Below are positions 28,348-37,702 of a stretch of 64,000 nt of DNA, piece by piece. The notes under the pieces are model-generated. The model saw nothing but the letters and a program-made list of their open reading frames with translations, did no database searches and was not told where the DNA came from. The stretch comes from Schleiferia thermophila (lineage in GTDB: Bacteria; Bacteroidota; Bacteroidia; Flavobacteriales; Schleiferiaceae): the NCBI RefSeq assembly GCF_003337435.1, contig NZ_QPJS01000004.1, forward strand, positions 1 through 64,000, written 5' to 3'. Numbering within the stretch: the first letter of the stretch is position 1; each line of letters starts with the position of its first letter. The translations under genes and the position numbers were made by a program.

Positions 28348-30267
28348 TTACTGAGCAACTTTTACAAGGCGGGCACCTTCAATGATTTCATCTACCACAG
28401 CCGGATCGAGCAATGTAGTAGTATCGCCCAAATTGGATACATCTCCCTCTGCCACTTTTCGGAGGATCCGACGCATAATTTTACCTGAACGAGTTTTCGG
28501 AAGTCCGGAGACAAATTGTATCTTATCCGGACGGGCAATTTTTCCGATTGCAGCTACAACAGATTCAATGATTTCAGCCTGAATAAGGTCTGGATTAATT
28601 ACTGGCTCAGCGGTGACGACAAAGGCGTAGATGCCTTGGCCTTTGATATCGTGAGGATACCCCACTACAGCAGATTCCACTACCTTTTTACAAAGGTTTA
28701 TGGCATTTTCAATTTCAGCTGTGCCAAAGCGATGTCCACTGACATTGATTACATCGTCTACACGGCCAATAATGCGGTACAGACCTTCAGTATCTCTCCG
28801 GGCTCCATCGCCTGTAAAATAATATCCTTTAAAAGCAGAGAAATACGTCTGGCGGCAACGATCGTGATCGCCATAGGTGGTACGAATCATACTGGGCCAT
28901 GGATGGCGGATGCAGAGGTAGCCTTCTACGTCGTTGCCTGGTATTTCGTTGCCGTCCTGGTCAAGTAGTACCGGTTGAGTACCAGGAAGCGGCAATCCGG
29001 CATGTGCAGGCTTTAGTTTTGATATACCTGCAAGGGCTGAGATCAAAATGCCGCCTGTCTCGGTTTGCCACCAGGTATCTACTATCGGACAGCGCTCTTT
29101 TCCCACGTGAATGTAGTACCAGTTCCAGGCTTCCTCATTGATGGGTTCGCCTACAGTGCCCAATACCTTAAGGGAATCGAGAGAATACGAAAGTACATGA
29201 TCGATACCTGCAGCCATCAGCGATCGGATAGCTGTAGGGGCTGTATAAAAGATGTTAACACCATATTTATCAACGACCTGCCAGAACCGGCCAGCATCGG
29301 GATAGGTGGGAATTCCTTCAAACATCAGAGTTGTCGCTCCATTGAGCAAAGGCCCGTAAATCAGATAGGAGTGTCCGGTGATCCAACCTACATCAGCTGT
29401 ACACCAGAATACATCAGACTCTTCATACTGAAATACATTGAGAAAGGTATATCCAGTGTATACCATGTAACCGCCTACTGTGTGTACCACACCTTTGGGC
29501 TTTCCGGTAGAGCCGGAGGTGTACAGGATAAATAGCAGATCTTCTGAATCCATTGGCTCTGCCGGACATTCTTTGGTGACGTGTTTGAGTTCGTCGTGAA
29601 GCCATACATCCCTGCCATCCACCATGTTCACGGCCCAGCCCAGACGTTCGGTCACGATGACTTTTTTAACAGTATCACACCCCATGGAAATGGCTTCATC
29701 AACCACGCGTTTTACCGGAATTTGTTTAGTACCTCGGTTTAGCCCGTCGGATGTTAGCACAGCCACGGCGCCGGCATCTTTGATGCGGTCGGCTAACGAA
29801 ACTGCTGAAAAACCGGCAAATACTACCGAATGAACAGCCCCTATGCGTGCACAGGCCAATACGGCAATGGCCAATTCAGGAATCATAGGCATGTAGATGG
29901 CGACTCTGTCTCCTTTTTTAATTCCATTGCGCTTCAATACATTGGCATATTGGCATACGCGTTCATAGAGCTCTCTATAGGTTAGTCGCACAAATTTTTC
30001 CTTGGGATCGTTGGGTTCCCAGATCAAGGCAAGCTTATTTCCGCGTTTTTTGAGATGGCGGTCCAGACAGTTGTATGTGATGTTTGTTTTACCACCTATA
30101 AACCACTTTACGGAGGGGGTATAAAATTCCCATTCAAGGGTTTTATGCCATGGCTCAAACCAGTGGTATTCTTTGGCGATCTGATCCCAGAAACCTTCCG
30201 GGTCTTCTACACTGCGCCGATAGGCTACTTCATACTGTTCGGGGGAGGAAATTCTGAAATTCATCAT
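28348..30267 (-). CDS. acs: Acetyl-CoA synthetase (AMP-forming)
   Basis: The 639-residue Acs makes acetyl-CoA from acetate, ATP and CoA through acetyl-AMP. Diagnostic features are YTSGSTGKPKGVVHT (adenylation loop), DTWWQTETGG (acetyl/AMP site), YFTGDGARRD and the C-terminal PKTRSGKIMRRILRK, whose catalytic Lys is the usual acetylation switch. Length is normal. It is the last gene of the minus-strand acetate module, 21 bases after the response regulator stop. A second ATG directly after the first leaves the start uncertain by one residue. Confidence 0.95.
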   Translation of the reverse strand: MMNFRISSPEQYEVAYRRSVEDPEGFWDQIAKEYHWFEPWHKTLEWEFYTPSVKWFIGGKTNITYNCLDRHLKKRGNKLALIWEPNDPKEKFVRLTYRELYERVCQYANVLKRNGIKKGDRVAIYMPMIPELAIAVLACARIGAVHSVVFAGFSAVSLADRIKDAGAVAVLTSDGLNRGTKQIPVKRVVDEAISMGCDTVKKVIVTERLGWAVNMVDGRDVWLHDELKHVTKECPAEPMDSEDLLFILYTSGSTGKPKGVVHTVGGYMVYTGYTFLNVFQYEESDVFWCTADVGWITGHSYLIYGPLLNGATTLMFEGIPTYPDAGRFWQVVDKYGVNIFYTAPTAIRSLMAAGIDHVLSYSLDSLKVLGTVGEPINEEAWNWYYIHVGKERCPIVDTWWQTETGGILISALAGISKLKPAHAGLPLPGTQPVLLDQDGNEIPGNDVEGYLCIRHPWPSMIRTTYGDHDRCRQTYFSAFKGYYFTGDGARRDTEGLYRIIGRVDDVINVSGHRFGTAEIENAINLCKKVVESAVVGYPHDIKGQGIYAFVVTAEPVINPDLIQAEIIESVVAAIGKIARPDKIQFVSGLPKTRSGKIMRRILRKVAEGDVSNLGDTTTLLDPAVVDEIIEGARLVKVAQ

Positions 30268-30288
30268 GGTGTTGGGGATTTTAGAGGG

Positions 30289-30705
30289 TTAATTTATGGA
30301 TTGAGTTGAATCTAAGTTTTGCCGTAGTAGTTCATCAGCCAGTTGGCGAATCTTTTCCATAATCAATTTGTTTGAAAAGGGCTTTGTCAGATAAAAATCG
30401 GCTCCAAGAGCAAGGCCACGGTCGATGTCTTCTCGTCTGCTTTTAGCTGATAGAAAAATCACTTTGATTCCTATGGTTTCAGGATTTGATTTTATTAAAT
30501 GGCATACTTCAAATCCATCAATGTCAGGCATCATAATATCAAGAACCACAATGTGGGGTTTTTGATGGTTTATAATATCCAGTGCTTCCTGACCATTGCG
30601 TGCTATAAAAAGCTCATAGCCGGCTTTGCGTATTAAAAAATCAAGAGACATGATGATGGCAGGTTCATCGTCTACTACTAGAACTTTAATATCTTCATCA
30701 GTCAT
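30289..30705 (-). CDS. Single-domain response regulator
   Basis: The 138-residue protein is one receiver domain: the acidic pocket VDDEP (11-15), phosphoacceptor Asp56 in VVLDIMMPDIDG, and a Lys in YLTKPF at about 109. No DNA-binding or enzymatic output domain follows. Its start overlaps the end of the sensor kinase gene by 8 bases, which makes it that kinase's probable partner. Since it has no output domain, it would act by protein contact, as a phosphate relay, or on another regulator. Confidence 0.88.
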   Translation of the reverse strand: MTDEDIKVLVVDDEPAIIMSLDFLIRKAGYELFIARNGQEALDIINHQKPHIVVLDIMMPDIDGFEVCHLIKSNPETIGIKVIFLSAKSRREDIDRGLALGADFYLTKPFSNKLIMEKIRQLADELLRQNLDSTQSIN

Positions 30706-33406
30706 AATGTCGATAATTTAAAGGTATTGTGAAAGAAAAGCGAGCACCAGGCAAGGTATCGGACTCCTCTACCCATATTCGGCCGCGATGCAGCTGTATA
30801 ATTTTTTTACAGATCGCCAGACCAAGACCTGATCCTTTGGGCTTTCGGATGGTTTGGTTTGGTGCCTGATAAAATTTCTCAAAAATGATCTGTCGAAGCT
30901 CGTGACGTACTCCGGGTCCGTTATCCGATATGTTAATTTTCAATTGATTATCAAAGACATAGGCTGATATCTGAATTTCACCCTTTTCCGTGTTGCAATA
31001 CTTGATAGCATTGCCCAACAGATTGATAATGACCTGTGTAATTTTATCTCGATCGCACCAGATTTTTGGCAATTTGGGAAGGTCGATGCTCAGACGTATA
31101 TTTTTCTGTTTGATAATTTCATCCATACTGGCGATGGATTCACGGATCAATTCCACTGGGTCGGTTTCATCGATGTGCAGCTGATGTTTTCCGCTTTCGA
31201 AATTTTCAAGGTCCAGAACTTGAGTGATTAGGCGACTTATTCGATCGGTTTCGCGATTTATGGTTTGGAGATAATGTTCGCGTAGATTTTCAGGTAGGTC
31301 GACATTGTCGACCAAGATTTCGATCAGCGATTTAATAGCGGTGAGAGGAGTGCGTAGTTCGTGGGTTACGGTGTAAAGAAATTCATCTTTGAGTTCCTCC
31401 TGTTCACGCAGTTTTTTATTGGATTTTTGAAGTTCTTCCGTAGCCCTTTGCAGCTGCTGGTGTGTGCGTACAAGTTCGCGATTAAGTCGTATGAGTTCTT
31501 GGGATTCCTTTAAAATTTCTACCACTTCGTCTAGCGAAACCTTTTCTTCCCTTGCAATGGAGCTGATCAACATACGAGCTGAGCTATTGCCAATTACAGC
31601 GGAGAGCGACTTCTCAGCATAGTTTACCAATCGGCCATCAGCCGGTGAATCATCTAAAATGGAGATATCGGCATATCGATACGCAAACTGTCGGATGATG
31701 GAGTGAGTTTGGGCTTCGCCCAGAAATCTGGTAAGCAGCTGGCGTACGTCGCGGACCTTTACAGAACCTTTCCACGCCACTGATTGCTCTACGGATGCCC
31801 CATAAGTAAAGATACCGGTAAAAATTTCTGCCTGATTGATCTCAGACAGACTAGGTTCATCCAAAATCGATAGCCAAAAATATAAAGATAAATTCACCAG
31901 CATACTCCAGAAAAAAGCTACTCCAATAGGGTCAATATCCGTCATACCCATAAAGCTAAGAGGCGAAAGAAAACTCAAGCCCAAGGAATCTAAGTTGTGG
32001 TGAAATGAGCTCATCATTTCAGGGCTTAATAATGAAGGCAGTAAAAGAATATAAAACCAGATAACGAAGCCTCCCACCAGTCCTCCAATAGCTCCTCTTT
32101 TAGTTGCCTGCTTCCAGTACATCCCCCCTAAAGCACTAACAGCAAACTGAGAAACAGCAGCAAACGAAATCAAACCAATTGAAACAAGAGAATATTTATC
32201 AGACAAGGAGCGATAGTAAATAAATGCAAGCAATAAAATGGCAATAATTGAAAATCGCCTGGTGTACACCGGCAAGAGATTTTCACTGGAAATCAGTCGG
32301 CGTAGAGATGCATTTTGAAGGAATGCAGGAATGAGTATGTTGTTGCTAAGCATGCGGCTAAGTGCTGCAGTGCTTACGATGATCATGCCTGTGGAAGCCG
32401 AAAAACCTCCAATGTAGGTTAGTAATGTAATGGTTTCATTGTTGAAATACAACGGCAAGGAAATGATGTATTGATCAGGATTTGAATCAGGCAGCAGCTT
32501 ATTGCCGGCAGCTGCTATAGGTATCACAAAGAGATTGATCAAAAACAGATAAAAAGGAAACAACCATGAAGCTTTAAAAAGCTGTGCTTCGTTGTCGTTT
32601 TCTACAATGCCCATTTCATATTGACGGGGTAGCATCAGGAATGCCAATGCTGAGAGCACCAGCATCGAAAACCAGGAAAAATAGTCAGGTTCAGAAGGTG
32701 AGTATTTGGAAAAATAATTTTCAATTCCGGCTGTAAAACCGTCGGAACCCGGACCAAAGGCTTTGTAAGAGATGAAAACTCCGACCAGAAGGAAAGCGGC
32801 CAGTTTGACCAGAGATTCAAAGGCGATAGTGACCACCAGACCAGCGTTTTTTTCAGCGGTAGCTATGCGACGTGTGGCAAATAGCACAGTGAAAAGTCCG
32901 AGTAGGGCAGTCAGGTAAAGTGCAGGATCCTGCCAAAAGGTTAGGTGCCCGATAGAGCCATCAGGTGAATGAATGGTCTGAAAACCCAGAGAAATGGCTC
33001 TGATTTGCAGAGCTATATAGGGAATTATACCCAGTACGGTAAGTCCTGCGACTAGATTTCCGATGAAAATTCCTTTTCCATATCGGGTAGTGATAAAATC
33101 AGAAATGGTTGTAATTTTAAGTGCTTTGCTGATTCTCAGCATTTTTCTGTATACTACCGGCATGAGTACTGCTACCAGTGTAGGACCGAGATAAATGGTA
33201 AGAAAGTCAAGATGACCGGTAGAGGCTCGGCCTATAGACCCAAAATATGTCCATCCGGTACAATATACAGCCAGTCCAAGAGAATACACATAAGGATTGG
33301 AAGACAAAATATCTGCAACAACTTGTTTGCGATCAATGTAGGCGGCTATCCCAAATAGTATGCTTAGATAAAAAGCTACGTTGAAGATAAGGACAGCTGC
33401 ATTCAT
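30698..33406 (-). CDS. SLC5 transporter-like sensor histidine kinase (CbrA-type)
   Basis: The 902-residue fusion starts with about 13 membrane segments of the sodium:solute symporter (SLC5/SSF) family in residues 1 to about 520. A STAC-like domain follows (DVRQLLTRFLGEAQTHSIIR to about 630), then a coiled coil (RTHQQLQRATEELQKSNKKL). The histidine kinase has HELRTPLTAIKS (His about 681), INLLGNAIKY (N box), DNGPGV and GSGLGLAICKK. This order matches SLC5-STAC kinases such as CbrA/CrbS, where the transporter part senses or carries a small carboxylate or amino acid. Position among ActP-like and Acs genes points to acetate. I see no PAS domain. Confidence 0.88.
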   Translation of the reverse strand: MNAAVLIFNVAFYLSILFGIAAYIDRKQVVADILSSNPYVYSLGLAVYCTGWTYFGSIGRASTGHLDFLTIYLGPTLVAVLMPVVYRKMLRISKALKITTISDFITTRYGKGIFIGNLVAGLTVLGIIPYIALQIRAISLGFQTIHSPDGSIGHLTFWQDPALYLTALLGLFTVLFATRRIATAEKNAGLVVTIAFESLVKLAAFLLVGVFISYKAFGPGSDGFTAGIENYFSKYSPSEPDYFSWFSMLVLSALAFLMLPRQYEMGIVENDNEAQLFKASWLFPFYLFLINLFVIPIAAAGNKLLPDSNPDQYIISLPLYFNNETITLLTYIGGFSASTGMIIVSTAALSRMLSNNILIPAFLQNASLRRLISSENLLPVYTRRFSIIAILLLAFIYYRSLSDKYSLVSIGLISFAAVSQFAVSALGGMYWKQATKRGAIGGLVGGFVIWFYILLLPSLLSPEMMSSFHHNLDSLGLSFLSPLSFMGMTDIDPIGVAFFWSMLVNLSLYFWLSILDEPSLSEINQAEIFTGIFTYGASVEQSVAWKGSVKVRDVRQLLTRFLGEAQTHSIIRQFAYRYADISILDDSPADGRLVNYAEKSLSAVIGNSSARMLISSIAREEKVSLDEVVEILKESQELIRLNRELVRTHQQLQRATEELQKSNKKLREQEELKDEFLYTVTHELRTPLTAIKSLIEILVDNVDLPENLREHYLQTINRETDRISRLITQVLDLENFESGKHQLHIDETDPVELIRESIASMDEIIKQKNIRLSIDLPKLPKIWCDRDKITQVIINLLGNAIKYCNTEKGEIQISAYVFDNQLKINISDNGPGVRHELRQIIFEKFYQAPNQTIRKPKGSGLGLAICKKIIQLHRGRIWVEESDTLPGARFSFTIPLNYRHYD

Positions 33407-33410
33407 TTGT

Positions 33411-33605
33411 TTATTTTTCTATTGACCTTTTTTGTACAATTTTTCTGGTGAACAACACAATCGCGATCCAGCTTGAAAACAAAAACAACAATTTAAAAAT
33501 CCCCAATGATGGCAGACTCAGATATTTCAATATCGGATAGTTCCAAATTAGAAAGCCTATGAAGGCAACAAGGACCAGCAGCATATCTGATTTTTTGGCA
33601 TTCAT
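33411..33605 (-). CDS. Small membrane protein of the acetate module
   Basis: About 64 residues with two hydrophobic helices (MLLVLVAFIGFLIW and LLFLFSSWIAIVLF) separated by a short loop, and a basic tail. No known family. It sits between the ActP-like symporter and the SLC5-kinase with a 4-base gap to the kinase gene, so it may be an accessory subunit of either. An ATG three codons earlier is also possible. Confidence 0.6.
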   Translation of the reverse strand: MNAKKSDMLLVLVAFIGFLIWNYPILKYLSLPSLGIFKLLFLFSSWIAIVLFTRKIVQKRSIEK

Positions 33606-33656
33606 GTAAGTCAAAGATTAAGTCCGGGAAGCTAAACTCCCCGGACATGTTTCACA

Positions 33657-35345
33657 TTAATGAACGTGCGCATCGCCTGCACCTTTGGGAATGCGTATAT
33701 CATCCACCAATTCCTGAATGTGGTGCGGGGGTTCCGGGGTAAATTTACTTACTATATAAGCCACAGCAAAATTGATGGCCATGCCAAGGGTACCGATTCC
33801 CTCTGGAGAAATTCCAAACCACCAATGATCGGGTGTATTCGCCTCCGGGTTAATAAATTTAAAGTAGACTATGTAGGAAAGTGTAAAGAACAAACCAGAA
33901 ATCATTCCGGCTATTGCGCCCTCCTTATTCATTCTCTTTGAAAATATTCCCATTATAATAATTGGAAAAAAAGATGAAGCAGCCAGACCAAAAGCAAAAG
34001 CAACTACCTGGGCGACAAAACCCGGAGGATTGATACCAAAATATCCTGCAATTACCACGGCAAATACAGCAGCAATACGGGCAGCAAGAAGCTCTTTTTT
34101 CTCAGTGATGTTGGGTGCTATTGCGTTCTTGAGCAAATCGCGGCTGATGGCTGTAGAAATTACAAGTAAAAGTCCCGCTGCCGTGCTCAATGCAGCTGCA
34201 AGACCTCCAGCAGCTACAAGACCTACTACCCAATTAGGCAAGCGTGCAATTTCAGGATTGGCCAGAACCATGATGTCCTTATCGATGGTCAGCTCATTGG
34301 CAGCAGGGTCTTTGCGATACTGCACGTGACCATCAGCGTTTTTGTCCTCATATTTGATCAATCCGGTTTTGCTCCAATTTCCCACCCATGCTGGCAGTTG
34401 ATCGATGGGTTTCTCATTGATATTGCTGATCATATTATACATCCCAAACGCGCCTATGGCCGGTGCTGTGGTATAGAGAATTGCAATAAAAACAAGCGCA
34501 TAGCCTGCTGAACGGCGGGCATCGCGTACTTTTGGAACAGTGAAAAATCTGACAATCACATGGGGCAATCCCGCTGTTCCTACCATGAGTGCAGCTGTGA
34601 TAAAGAGCACGTCAATCATTGGTTTTGAACCATCCGTGTATGCATTGAACCCCAGCTCTGTGAGCAGACCATCGAGTTTATCGAGTAGATAGGTGCCATC
34701 GCTTAAGGTACTACCAAAGCCCATTTGGGGTAGAATATTACCGGTCAACTGCAGACTGATAAATATTGCTGGCACCATGTAGGCAAAAATCAATACACAA
34801 TATTGAGCTACCTGTGTGTACGTGATACCTTTCATACCTCCTAACACTGCATAAAAGAGCACGATAATCATTCCGATGATCACACCGGTATTGATATCCA
34901 CTTCCAGAAAACGACTGAAAACAATACCTACACCTCTCATTTGTCCAGCTACATATGTAAATGAAACAAATATGGCAGCCACTACCGCGACCAATCGGGC
35001 AGTTTGAGAATAGTATCGGTCGCCTACAAAGTCTGGAACGGTAAACTTACCGAACTTTCTAAGGTAGGGAGCCAAAAGCAGGGCAAGAAGCACATAGCCT
35101 CCTGTCCAACCCATCAGATACACCGATCCGTCGTATCCCATAAATGAAATCATTCCGGCCATGGAGATAAAGGATGCGGCACTCATCCAGTCAGCCGCTG
35201 TTGCCATCCCATTGGCTAATGGTGACACCCCACCGCCTGCTACGTAAAATTCTTTTGTAGATGCAGCTCTCGACCAAATGGCTATGCCAATGTAGAGGCC
35301 GAATGTAATTCCTACAATGATGTAGGTCCAGCTTAAAATGTCCAT
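33657..35345 (-). CDS. Cation/acetate symporter-like SSF transporter
   Basis: The 562-residue SSF permease has about 13 membrane helices. Typical motifs are GGGVSPLANGMATAADWMSAASFI near the N-terminus (the helix-1 sodium/substrate region), GLPHVIVRFFTVPKVRDARRS and LAAALSTAAGLLLVISTAISRDL. These match ActP-like transporters that bring in acetate or short monocarboxylates with sodium. The adjacent DUF4212 gene marks the two-subunit subgroup. A hydrophilic insert of about 50 residues (KYEDKNADGHVQYRKDPAAN) lies between helices, with unknown role. Confidence 0.87.
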   Translation of the reverse strand: MDILSWTYIIVGITFGLYIGIAIWSRAASTKEFYVAGGGVSPLANGMATAADWMSAASFISMAGMISFMGYDGSVYLMGWTGGYVLLALLLAPYLRKFGKFTVPDFVGDRYYSQTARLVAVVAAIFVSFTYVAGQMRGVGIVFSRFLEVDINTGVIIGMIIVLFYAVLGGMKGITYTQVAQYCVLIFAYMVPAIFISLQLTGNILPQMGFGSTLSDGTYLLDKLDGLLTELGFNAYTDGSKPMIDVLFITAALMVGTAGLPHVIVRFFTVPKVRDARRSAGYALVFIAILYTTAPAIGAFGMYNMISNINEKPIDQLPAWVGNWSKTGLIKYEDKNADGHVQYRKDPAANELTIDKDIMVLANPEIARLPNWVVGLVAAGGLAAALSTAAGLLLVISTAISRDLLKNAIAPNITEKKELLAARIAAVFAVVIAGYFGINPPGFVAQVVAFAFGLAASSFFPIIIMGIFSKRMNKEGAIAGMISGLFFTLSYIVYFKFINPEANTPDHWWFGISPEGIGTLGMAINFAVAYIVSKFTPEPPHHIQELVDDIRIPKGAGDAHVH

Positions 35346-35367
35346 ATTAGTTGATTTTAGAGGTTTG

Positions 35368-35628
35368 TCAATCTTCGCTTACATTGTACTTCTTGTCCAA
35401 CAGATTCATTTTTCGTACATACAAGAAAATCAGCACGATAAACGTGTATATAGATCCCTGCTGAGCGATCCAGAAACCAAGTTTAAAACCACCGATCCTG
35501 ATGGTGTTAAGTGTATCAGCCAGGATAATACCTAGTAGGTAAGAGGCTGAAAACCAAATTAGAAGGAGAATAGAAAGGTAACTGATGTTCTCCTTCCAGT
35601 ACATCTCAAGGTTGTTGTTCTTTTTCAT
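35368..35628 (-). CDS. DUF4212 small subunit of the symporter
   Basis: The 86-residue protein has two membrane helices (SILLLIWFSASYLLGIILA and GSIYTFIVLIFLYV) and the motifs KLGFWIAQQGSIYTFI and YVRKMNLLDKKYNV, typical of DUF4212. This family is encoded next to ActP-like SSF genes and is considered their small subunit. It lies 22 bases upstream of the symporter start. Confidence 0.88.
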   Translation of the reverse strand: MKKNNNLEMYWKENISYLSILLLIWFSASYLLGIILADTLNTIRIGGFKLGFWIAQQGSIYTFIVLIFLYVRKMNLLDKKYNVSED

Positions 35629-35660
35629 GTGTTTTGTGATTTTAGATTATGGATTTGAAA

Positions 35661-37172
35661 TTACAGAAATACTTGTGTTTGTAAGATAAATTCGCTTTTG
35701 AAGCCTTCCTGCCGAAGACCGTTGTCGATTGGAATATGGGGACGCGCGGAGTACTGCAATGTGATCTTGGCATGGTGCCCGGCTATAAAGTAGTTGAATC
35801 CCACATCAATGGAATGAACTGGTACCCCAATGCGTTCCAGATTGTGAAGCGTATAGGCACCAAAAAGCTGTATTCGGTCTATACGCGTCTTGGTATTGGG
35901 ATAGTGGTTGATAATTGGGGAGCCATTTAATGGCTGTTCACCTCTTACTTTTTTGGCTAAAAATTTCTTTGGAAGCAGGTATCCTATTTGAGTGTACCAA
36001 ATTTGGCCAGTGCCAATGAGAGGGCGTGTATTTCCAAAGCCATTGAAGCTGATCGCTCCGGTATAATTAGGGTCTTTTAGAGTAGAGGCTTCGTTCATTA
36101 TGCCCACTGTCCGGTAGTAATTTGGTCCCCACTGGTGGTTATACAGTACAGAGTAGAGTGTAAACGCTTGATTGGATGCCCCGCCAAAAGGCAAGTCAAG
36201 AAATACGTCAAGGCCTGCGATGTTGGCAGTATTGCTACTGATCACCGTATCTTCTCCATTGTATACGAAATGTTTAGTAGCATTGGGCATTCTCTGAAAA
36301 CCTCCACCGATATTAAATACTCGCTTTGTACCCACATAAGTACCCACGGTAAATGGCAATACATTGGATTCTTTGTCGAGAAACTGCCACATAAAATATC
36401 CTGCCTGAATCCAGCTATTGCTACCCGTATTGTTTTCAACGGCACGGTCCAGTATGGGCAGGCCATTGCTTCTGGGAAGTTCCAGATTTGTAGCAAAAGG
36501 TCTCGACAAGTGCACACGGTAATCCAGACGGTCAAACAAATTTCCTTTTGCATAAATTCCAAAATATCTGGCAAACTGATCTGCAAATTCAATGGTAAAC
36601 CAATTGAAGATGGGAGCGTCTACGGCCAGAAAGTTCAATGTACTGGCGCTGGTCATACGCGACACCCCATGCCAGTAATGCAATCCAGTGCCGATGTAAA
36701 GCGAATTTTTGTTGGCTTTATTCGTCTCTGGATTTATGGACGGCACTACAGCGTACTCATTCCATACATCGTGAAAAAATATACCGGGTTTCTTTCCACT
36801 GGTAAATGTTCCTCCATTTCCTGTCATTCCTCCCATTGGAGCACCTCCATTGATAAAAGTCTGATTGTTGATGCCAAAGTGGGTCAAAATCAGAAATCTT
36901 TTGTTGATCTGCGCATAGGCAAGCATACGGGCACGGCGGATTCCTATGTCGTAAAGCCAATCCACAGGTTGCCCGTTTACGACGGAGCCAGGATTCATTT
37001 CAATGGCTCTGCTCCAGATCTGGTTCCAAATGATGAATCGTACATATTTGGAACCGTTTTGGTCAATATTGATTTTGAGACCGGAGCCATATTCTTCCGA
37101 GCCCTGACCGTATGTCTGATAGACTACAGCCAGGGCTAGGAGACTGGTTTTGAGGGTTCTGCTCATTTTCAT
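35661..37172 (-). CDS. Outer-membrane porin-like protein of the acetate module
   Basis: The 503-residue protein has a signal peptide (LKTSLLALAVVYQTYG) and a long series of amphipathic beta strands, ending in an aromatic/Leu strand (FKSEFILQTQVFL) as outer-membrane barrels do. Its loops contain NGGAPMGGMTGNGGTF. It resembles OprO/phosphate-selective porin-like proteins of Bacteroidota, but I cannot name the substrate. As first gene after the InsA-like regulator and before the symporter subunits, it probably lets the same small acid across the outer membrane. Two ATGs two codons apart leave the start slightly open. Confidence 0.72.
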   Translation of the reverse strand: MKMSRTLKTSLLALAVVYQTYGQGSEEYGSGLKINIDQNGSKYVRFIIWNQIWSRAIEMNPGSVVNGQPVDWLYDIGIRRARMLAYAQINKRFLILTHFGINNQTFINGGAPMGGMTGNGGTFTSGKKPGIFFHDVWNEYAVVPSINPETNKANKNSLYIGTGLHYWHGVSRMTSASTLNFLAVDAPIFNWFTIEFADQFARYFGIYAKGNLFDRLDYRVHLSRPFATNLELPRSNGLPILDRAVENNTGSNSWIQAGYFMWQFLDKESNVLPFTVGTYVGTKRVFNIGGGFQRMPNATKHFVYNGEDTVISSNTANIAGLDVFLDLPFGGASNQAFTLYSVLYNHQWGPNYYRTVGIMNEASTLKDPNYTGAISFNGFGNTRPLIGTGQIWYTQIGYLLPKKFLAKKVRGEQPLNGSPIINHYPNTKTRIDRIQLFGAYTLHNLERIGVPVHSIDVGFNYFIAGHHAKITLQYSARPHIPIDNGLRQEGFKSEFILQTQVFL

Positions 37173-37206
37173 GTGTTTTGTGTTTGGTGGGTTCTGTGTT
37201 TTGTTT

Positions 37207-37238
37207 GGCTAAAGTACCCTCACTCAATTCTTAATGAC
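37207..37238 (-). promoter_or_regulatory. Possible promoter of the acetate module
   Basis: On the minus strand a TTG and TACTTTAG are about 21 bases apart just after the InsA-like gene and upstream of the porin start. They fit TTG/TAnnTTTG, with the last T and G imperfect. It would drive the genes from 37172 down to acs. Confidence 0.35.
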
Positions 37239-37243
37239 AATTT

Positions 37244-37275
37244 AACATATATATTTTGTAAAGGATATATATGTT
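37244..37275. repeat. 11-bp inverted repeat (AACATATATAT / ATATATATGTT)
   Basis: Arms at 37244-37254 and 37265-37275 pair perfectly around a 10-base spacer. The right arm reaches into the stop codon of the InsA-like gene, and the element lies just upstream of the likely acetate-module promoter. It has no T tail and reads more like an operator than a terminator. Confidence 0.55.
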
Positions 37276-37702
37276 ATTCTCTGAAACGCTCCCATTTGAT
37301 CACCATGTATTTATCACCTACCTCCGTAATTAATACTCCATGACTAGCCAAATTATTCCGGTCAGCTATAAATTCATTGAGTTCGTTGTGATTCAGAATT
37401 TTGTAAGAAGGGTGATAGCGAAGGTCTTCCAGTTTTTTTACTCCAAATTTTTTGACCCAATTGCTCACAGTCACATGACTTACTCCAAGCAGTCGTTCAA
37501 TTTCACGGAAGCTCAATCCTTCCAGATACAGCTGAAGCCCTTTGATGATGTAGTACTCATCTATGGTCTTTCCAAGCTTGGACACTGTATAATAGTATTG
37601 GCAGGATTTACACTTATATCTCTGTCGATCAGCTACAATTCCGGCTTTTATTACCTGAGTGGACTGACACCGGGGGCAAGGAGTATGTATTTTGGACACC
37701 AT
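37274..37702 (-). CDS. InsA-like zinc-ribbon/HTH protein, probable DNA-binding regulator
   Basis: About 142 residues from ATG 37702 (a start at 37723 would add 7). An N-terminal zinc ribbon (CPRC ... CKSC) is followed by a helix-turn-helix (LSFREIERLLGVSHVTVSNWVKKFG), the organisation of the IS1-family InsA protein. The C-terminal part (LASHGVLITEVGDKYMVIKWERF) shows no DDE catalytic domain, and no InsB partner or terminal inverted repeats are seen. It is better read as a domesticated regulator than a transposase. It is transcribed toward the acetate module and flanked by AT-rich repeats that could be its binding sites. Those roles are inference. Confidence 0.65.
   Translation of the reverse strand: MVSKIHTPCPRCQSTQVIKAGIVADRQRYKCKSCQYYYTVSKLGKTIDEYYIIKGLQLYLEGLSFREIERLLGVSHVTVSNWVKKFGVKKLEDLRYHPSYKILNHNELNEFIADRNNLASHGVLITEVGDKYMVIKWERFRE

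Noticed and set aside
36135-37139. 334-codon plus-strand frame
   Set aside because: It lies within the porin-like gene on the opposite strand, has no recognisable domain, and the porin has a signal peptide and a barrel pattern.
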